From Pseudomonadota bacterium (GTDB taxonomy: Bacteria; Pseudomonadota; Gammaproteobacteria; Pseudomonadales; Moraxellaceae), in NCBI GenBank assembly GCA_021781515.1, contig JAJXWR010000023.1, positions 1-33,915 of the forward strand: a DNA stretch of 33,915 nucleotides, written 5' to 3'. Position numbers and translations under genes: made by a program. The notes beneath the pieces were generated by a model, which was not told the origin of the DNA, ran no database searches, and saw only the letters and a list, made by a program, of their open reading frames with translations. Positions 31,900-33,915 of this stretch are shown here, piece by piece. Numbering within the stretch: position 1 is the first letter of the stretch; each line of letters begins with the position of its first letter.

Positions 31900-32931
31900 C
31901 TAACGATTCAAAGGAATACGACCATTGGCAATTTCGTTGCGCCAGTGATTCAATAAATCTTTAAACATTTTTCTTGCAGGAATCTCTGGCCTCCAATCAA
32001 TCGCCATACGAATCTTCGTATTGTCAAACATCTGATAATCAGCATCGATTGGTCGCAAGCGATCTTCATCAGTCACAACTTTTATATCTTTGCAAGTACT
32101 CAATTCGAGTAGAATTTCAATCACTGTAGGTAACTGGAAAGCCTCTTCACCTGCAATATTGAAATAATCACCACAGGGAATCTTGCCCTGAGCGCTTGCT
32201 TCCAACAAAAGAAAATAGGCCCGGACAGCATCTCGCGCATCCTGAAAAGTTCTAGTACTGGAAAGATTGCCGATGCGAATTTCAGGTTTCTGGTAGCCTG
32301 ACTCGATCAGCGCAATTTGTTTCGCCACGGTACTCTCGAAGAAAACGTCACTGCGGCGTGGACCAGAGTGCGTACCCATACGTGTTACGAATGTACGCAA
32401 ACCATAGGCCTCTCCGTAGAAACGCCCCAAATAATCGGTTCCAATCTTACTGATACTGTATGGGCTCGCTCCATGAAAAGGAGTGTCTTCCGCAAGGGGA
32501 ATTCCAGGACAGGCACGCCCATAGACTTCGCTTGATGAGCAGACATGAACTACTGGGTTGTAACCATCGCCTTCCTTCATCTGACGGATGACCTCAAGCA
32601 AATTGGCTGTACCAATGATGTTGGTCTGTAAAGTTTCTATCGGAATATCGAATGATGTTTTCGGGTAAGACTGCGCAGCCAAGTGCGAAATATAATCCGG
32701 CCTGACCGTTTTAATCATGCGAGCAAGAGCCGAGTAGTCATTTAGGTCGGCATAGTTCAAACTTATACGGTCTTTACGATTGATCCGGTCAGTTAGATGA
32801 TAGAGGTTATCCATCGGTTCCTGCCATCGCATCATGCCGACAATATCGTATGAGGAATGCTCAAGTACCCAATCAGCAAGCTGCGAGCCAACCTGTCCGG
32901 TAATTCCAGTTATTAATAATTTTTTTGTCAT
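31900..32931 (-). CDS. GDP-sugar 4,6-dehydratase (GMD/DmhA-like SDR)
   Basis: Extended short-chain dehydrogenase of 343 aa resembling GDP-mannose 4,6-dehydratase. The NAD(P) loop is KKLLITGITGQVGSQLADWV (GxTGxxGS), with DLNDYSALARMIKTVRPDYISHLAAQS. Catalytic VCSSSEVYG (Ser/Glu of S-S-E) and YSISKIGTDY (YxxxK) follow, then RNLSS-type GNLSSTRTFQDARDAVRAY and NIAGEEAFQLPTVIEILLE. Next to an HddA kinase, the likely substrate is GDP-heptose (as DmhA in Yersinia), giving a 4-keto-6-deoxy intermediate. GDP-mannose remains possible. Its start overlaps the preceding gene by 4 bp, so it is coupled. Confidence 0.82.
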   Translation of the reverse strand: MTKKLLITGITGQVGSQLADWVLEHSSYDIVGMMRWQEPMDNLYHLTDRINRKDRISLNYADLNDYSALARMIKTVRPDYISHLAAQSYPKTSFDIPIETLQTNIIGTANLLEVIRQMKEGDGYNPVVHVCSSSEVYGRACPGIPLAEDTPFHGASPYSISKIGTDYLGRFYGEAYGLRTFVTRMGTHSGPRRSDVFFESTVAKQIALIESGYQKPEIRIGNLSSTRTFQDARDAVRAYFLLLEASAQGKIPCGDYFNIAGEEAFQLPTVIEILLELSTCKDIKVVTDEDRLRPIDADYQMFDNTKIRMAIDWRPEIPARKMFKDLLNHWRNEIANGRIPLNR

Positions 32932-33803
32932 AACATCCTCTTGAGATTAAAAAAAGGTAACTCTAGGCGAGCTGCATCACAAAGTGCTTTCGGTTGCCGT
33001 CCAAGAAGTCTGGCAAAAACTGGTGATGTCATAGAAATAATGCGGGGCCGATTTCTAAAGAAGTCGGCCCCGGGTTCAGTTACTTTAAAGCGTAAATTAT
33101 GTAAGTATGTTTTACGAAGGCATTCGGCAAAATCGATCCTCGACAACACTTGTGGGCCACCAAAATTAATGACACCCTCAGGAATATCATACCATTTCTC
33201 AGCTAGACCCAAGGCACCAGTGACAACGTCATCCCTATGAACAATCGCACGAAAAAACGGATGAAACAAGTCGGCTTCCTCGTTTCGTTCTGCGCACCCA
33301 GCCAAATAGCTACTGAATTTATCCTCACAAGAATAAACATAAGACAGACGAATTGATTTAAACAAAGGGTTCCCGGCAAATTGTTTCTCAACCTCATACT
33401 TCATTGCTGCATATTCACCAGCCGGATTACAACTAGCTTGCTCTTCGAATGCATTTACATATTCTCCATAGACTGTGTCGCTGGAAAAAAAAAGCACCCG
33501 ACAACCACGGGCAATCATATTTTCTATGAACTGAATAGTAGCAGTGACATTGACAGCCCATGCTCTATCATACTCTTGAACACAAACATCTGGTGCCGAA
33601 ATTGCAGCAGTTAAAAAAACAATATCGCCTTCATTAATCGGCAGATCAGCGACATCCTGTTGAACTTCAAGACGCAAACGAATAAAACCCTCGGACGGTA
33701 AGGATGCAGTACGCAAACCAATGATTCCTTTTGGAATCGAGGCAAATAATTTCGTACCTAGATAACCACGACCTCCAATTACGAAATACTTCCTAGTCTC
33801 CAT
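32928..33803 (-). CDS. NAD(P)-dependent sugar-nucleotide epimerase/reductase (SDR)
   Basis: The 291-aa extended SDR has METRKYFVIGGRGYLGTKLF (GxGxxG-type loop), LTAAISAPD, FFSSDTVYGE and YAAMKYEVEKQF (YxxxK). It resembles RmlD/GalE-like reductases or epimerases of sugar nucleotides. In this operon it probably reduces or epimerises the 4-keto sugar from the dehydratase. The reading frame is open to 33887, but a perfect TATAAT lies inside that extension (33834-33839). ATG at 33803, after GGGGGTG, is therefore the start. It is the first gene of a three-gene unit ending at hddA. Confidence 0.75.
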   Translation of the reverse strand: METRKYFVIGGRGYLGTKLFASIPKGIIGLRTASLPSEGFIRLRLEVQQDVADLPINEGDIVFLTAAISAPDVCVQEYDRAWAVNVTATIQFIENMIARGCRVLFFSSDTVYGEYVNAFEEQASCNPAGEYAAMKYEVEKQFAGNPLFKSIRLSYVYSCEDKFSSYLAGCAERNEEADLFHPFFRAIVHRDDVVTGALGLAEKWYDIPEGVINFGGPQVLSRIDFAECLRKTYLHNLRFKVTEPGADFFRNRPRIISMTSPVFARLLGRQPKALCDAARLELPFFNLKRML

Positions 33804-33915
33804 CACTAACACCCCCAGGGTAAATTTGTTCCCATTATAATTCCGGGAAAAATCAAAATTGCAGTATTTTTTCTGGACTTTTTTCATTCTTCCCGGTAAT
33901 ATCCGTTCATTCGAA
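33804..33915 (-). promoter_or_regulatory. Promoter of the heptose cluster
   Basis: On the minus strand TATAAT (33839-33834) sits 31 bp before the ATG at 33803; the -35 side (TGCAAT at 18 bases) is weak. The region to the window edge is AT-rich with no other gene visible. Confidence 0.5.

Noticed and set aside
32928-33887. Longer start for the SDR gene at 33887
   Set aside because: A perfect TATAAT lies inside the extension and its ATG has poor ribosome-site spacing.

Overview
The window reads as chromosomal DNA of a gammaproteobacterium-like organism of moderate G+C. Markers for this are anaerobic unsaturated fatty-acid synthesis by FabA/FabB, a GlpG-type rhomboid with the N-terminal cytosolic domain, a YihG-type acyltransferase, PpnP, ThrH, Mpl, an alaS-lysC-csrA run and System I cytochrome c maturation genes. 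I cannot name the genus from sequence alone. I saw no rRNA, tRNA or CRISPR array.

Positions 1-10100 are core metabolism. On the minus strand ccmF-ccmG-ccmH-ccmI (haem attachment to c-type cytochromes) is followed by adk, hemH (haem synthesis) and thrH, which runs off the left edge. Divergently, fabA and fabB make unsaturated fatty acids; convergent to them, pdxJ-acpS supply pyridoxine and activated acyl carrier protein. An orphan GAF-like/coiled-coil protein follows (10229-11314).

Positions 11315-13860 are an accessory island: an IS605-like palindrome, one end of an IS66-type element, a possible phage terminase scrap, a VapBC toxin-antitoxin pair bracketed by 16-bp inverted repeats, and an MNT/HEPN toxin-antitoxin pair.

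Positions 13940-27600 return to core genes: glpG, ppnP, dnaX-mpl, a YihG-like acyltransferase, an orphan exported protein, rlmB, csrA, lysC, alaS and an amidase. A 14-bp palindrome, TATACA-N2-TGTATA, lies in the promoter regions of both fabA and the acyltransferase. It suggests one unrecognised regulator coupling unsaturated fatty-acid synthesis to phospholipid acylation.

Positions 27600-33915 are a second accessory region: nested IS66-type relics, then a surface-sugar cluster. An SDR reductase/epimerase, a GMD-like 4,6-dehydratase and an HddA-type heptose kinase form one unit behind their own promoter. An HddC-type nucleotidyltransferase lies beyond a gap that holds another IS66 end. Together they suggest synthesis of a GDP-activated, probably deoxy, heptose for a surface polysaccharide. 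An 86-bp IS66 end is shared by the two accessory regions.
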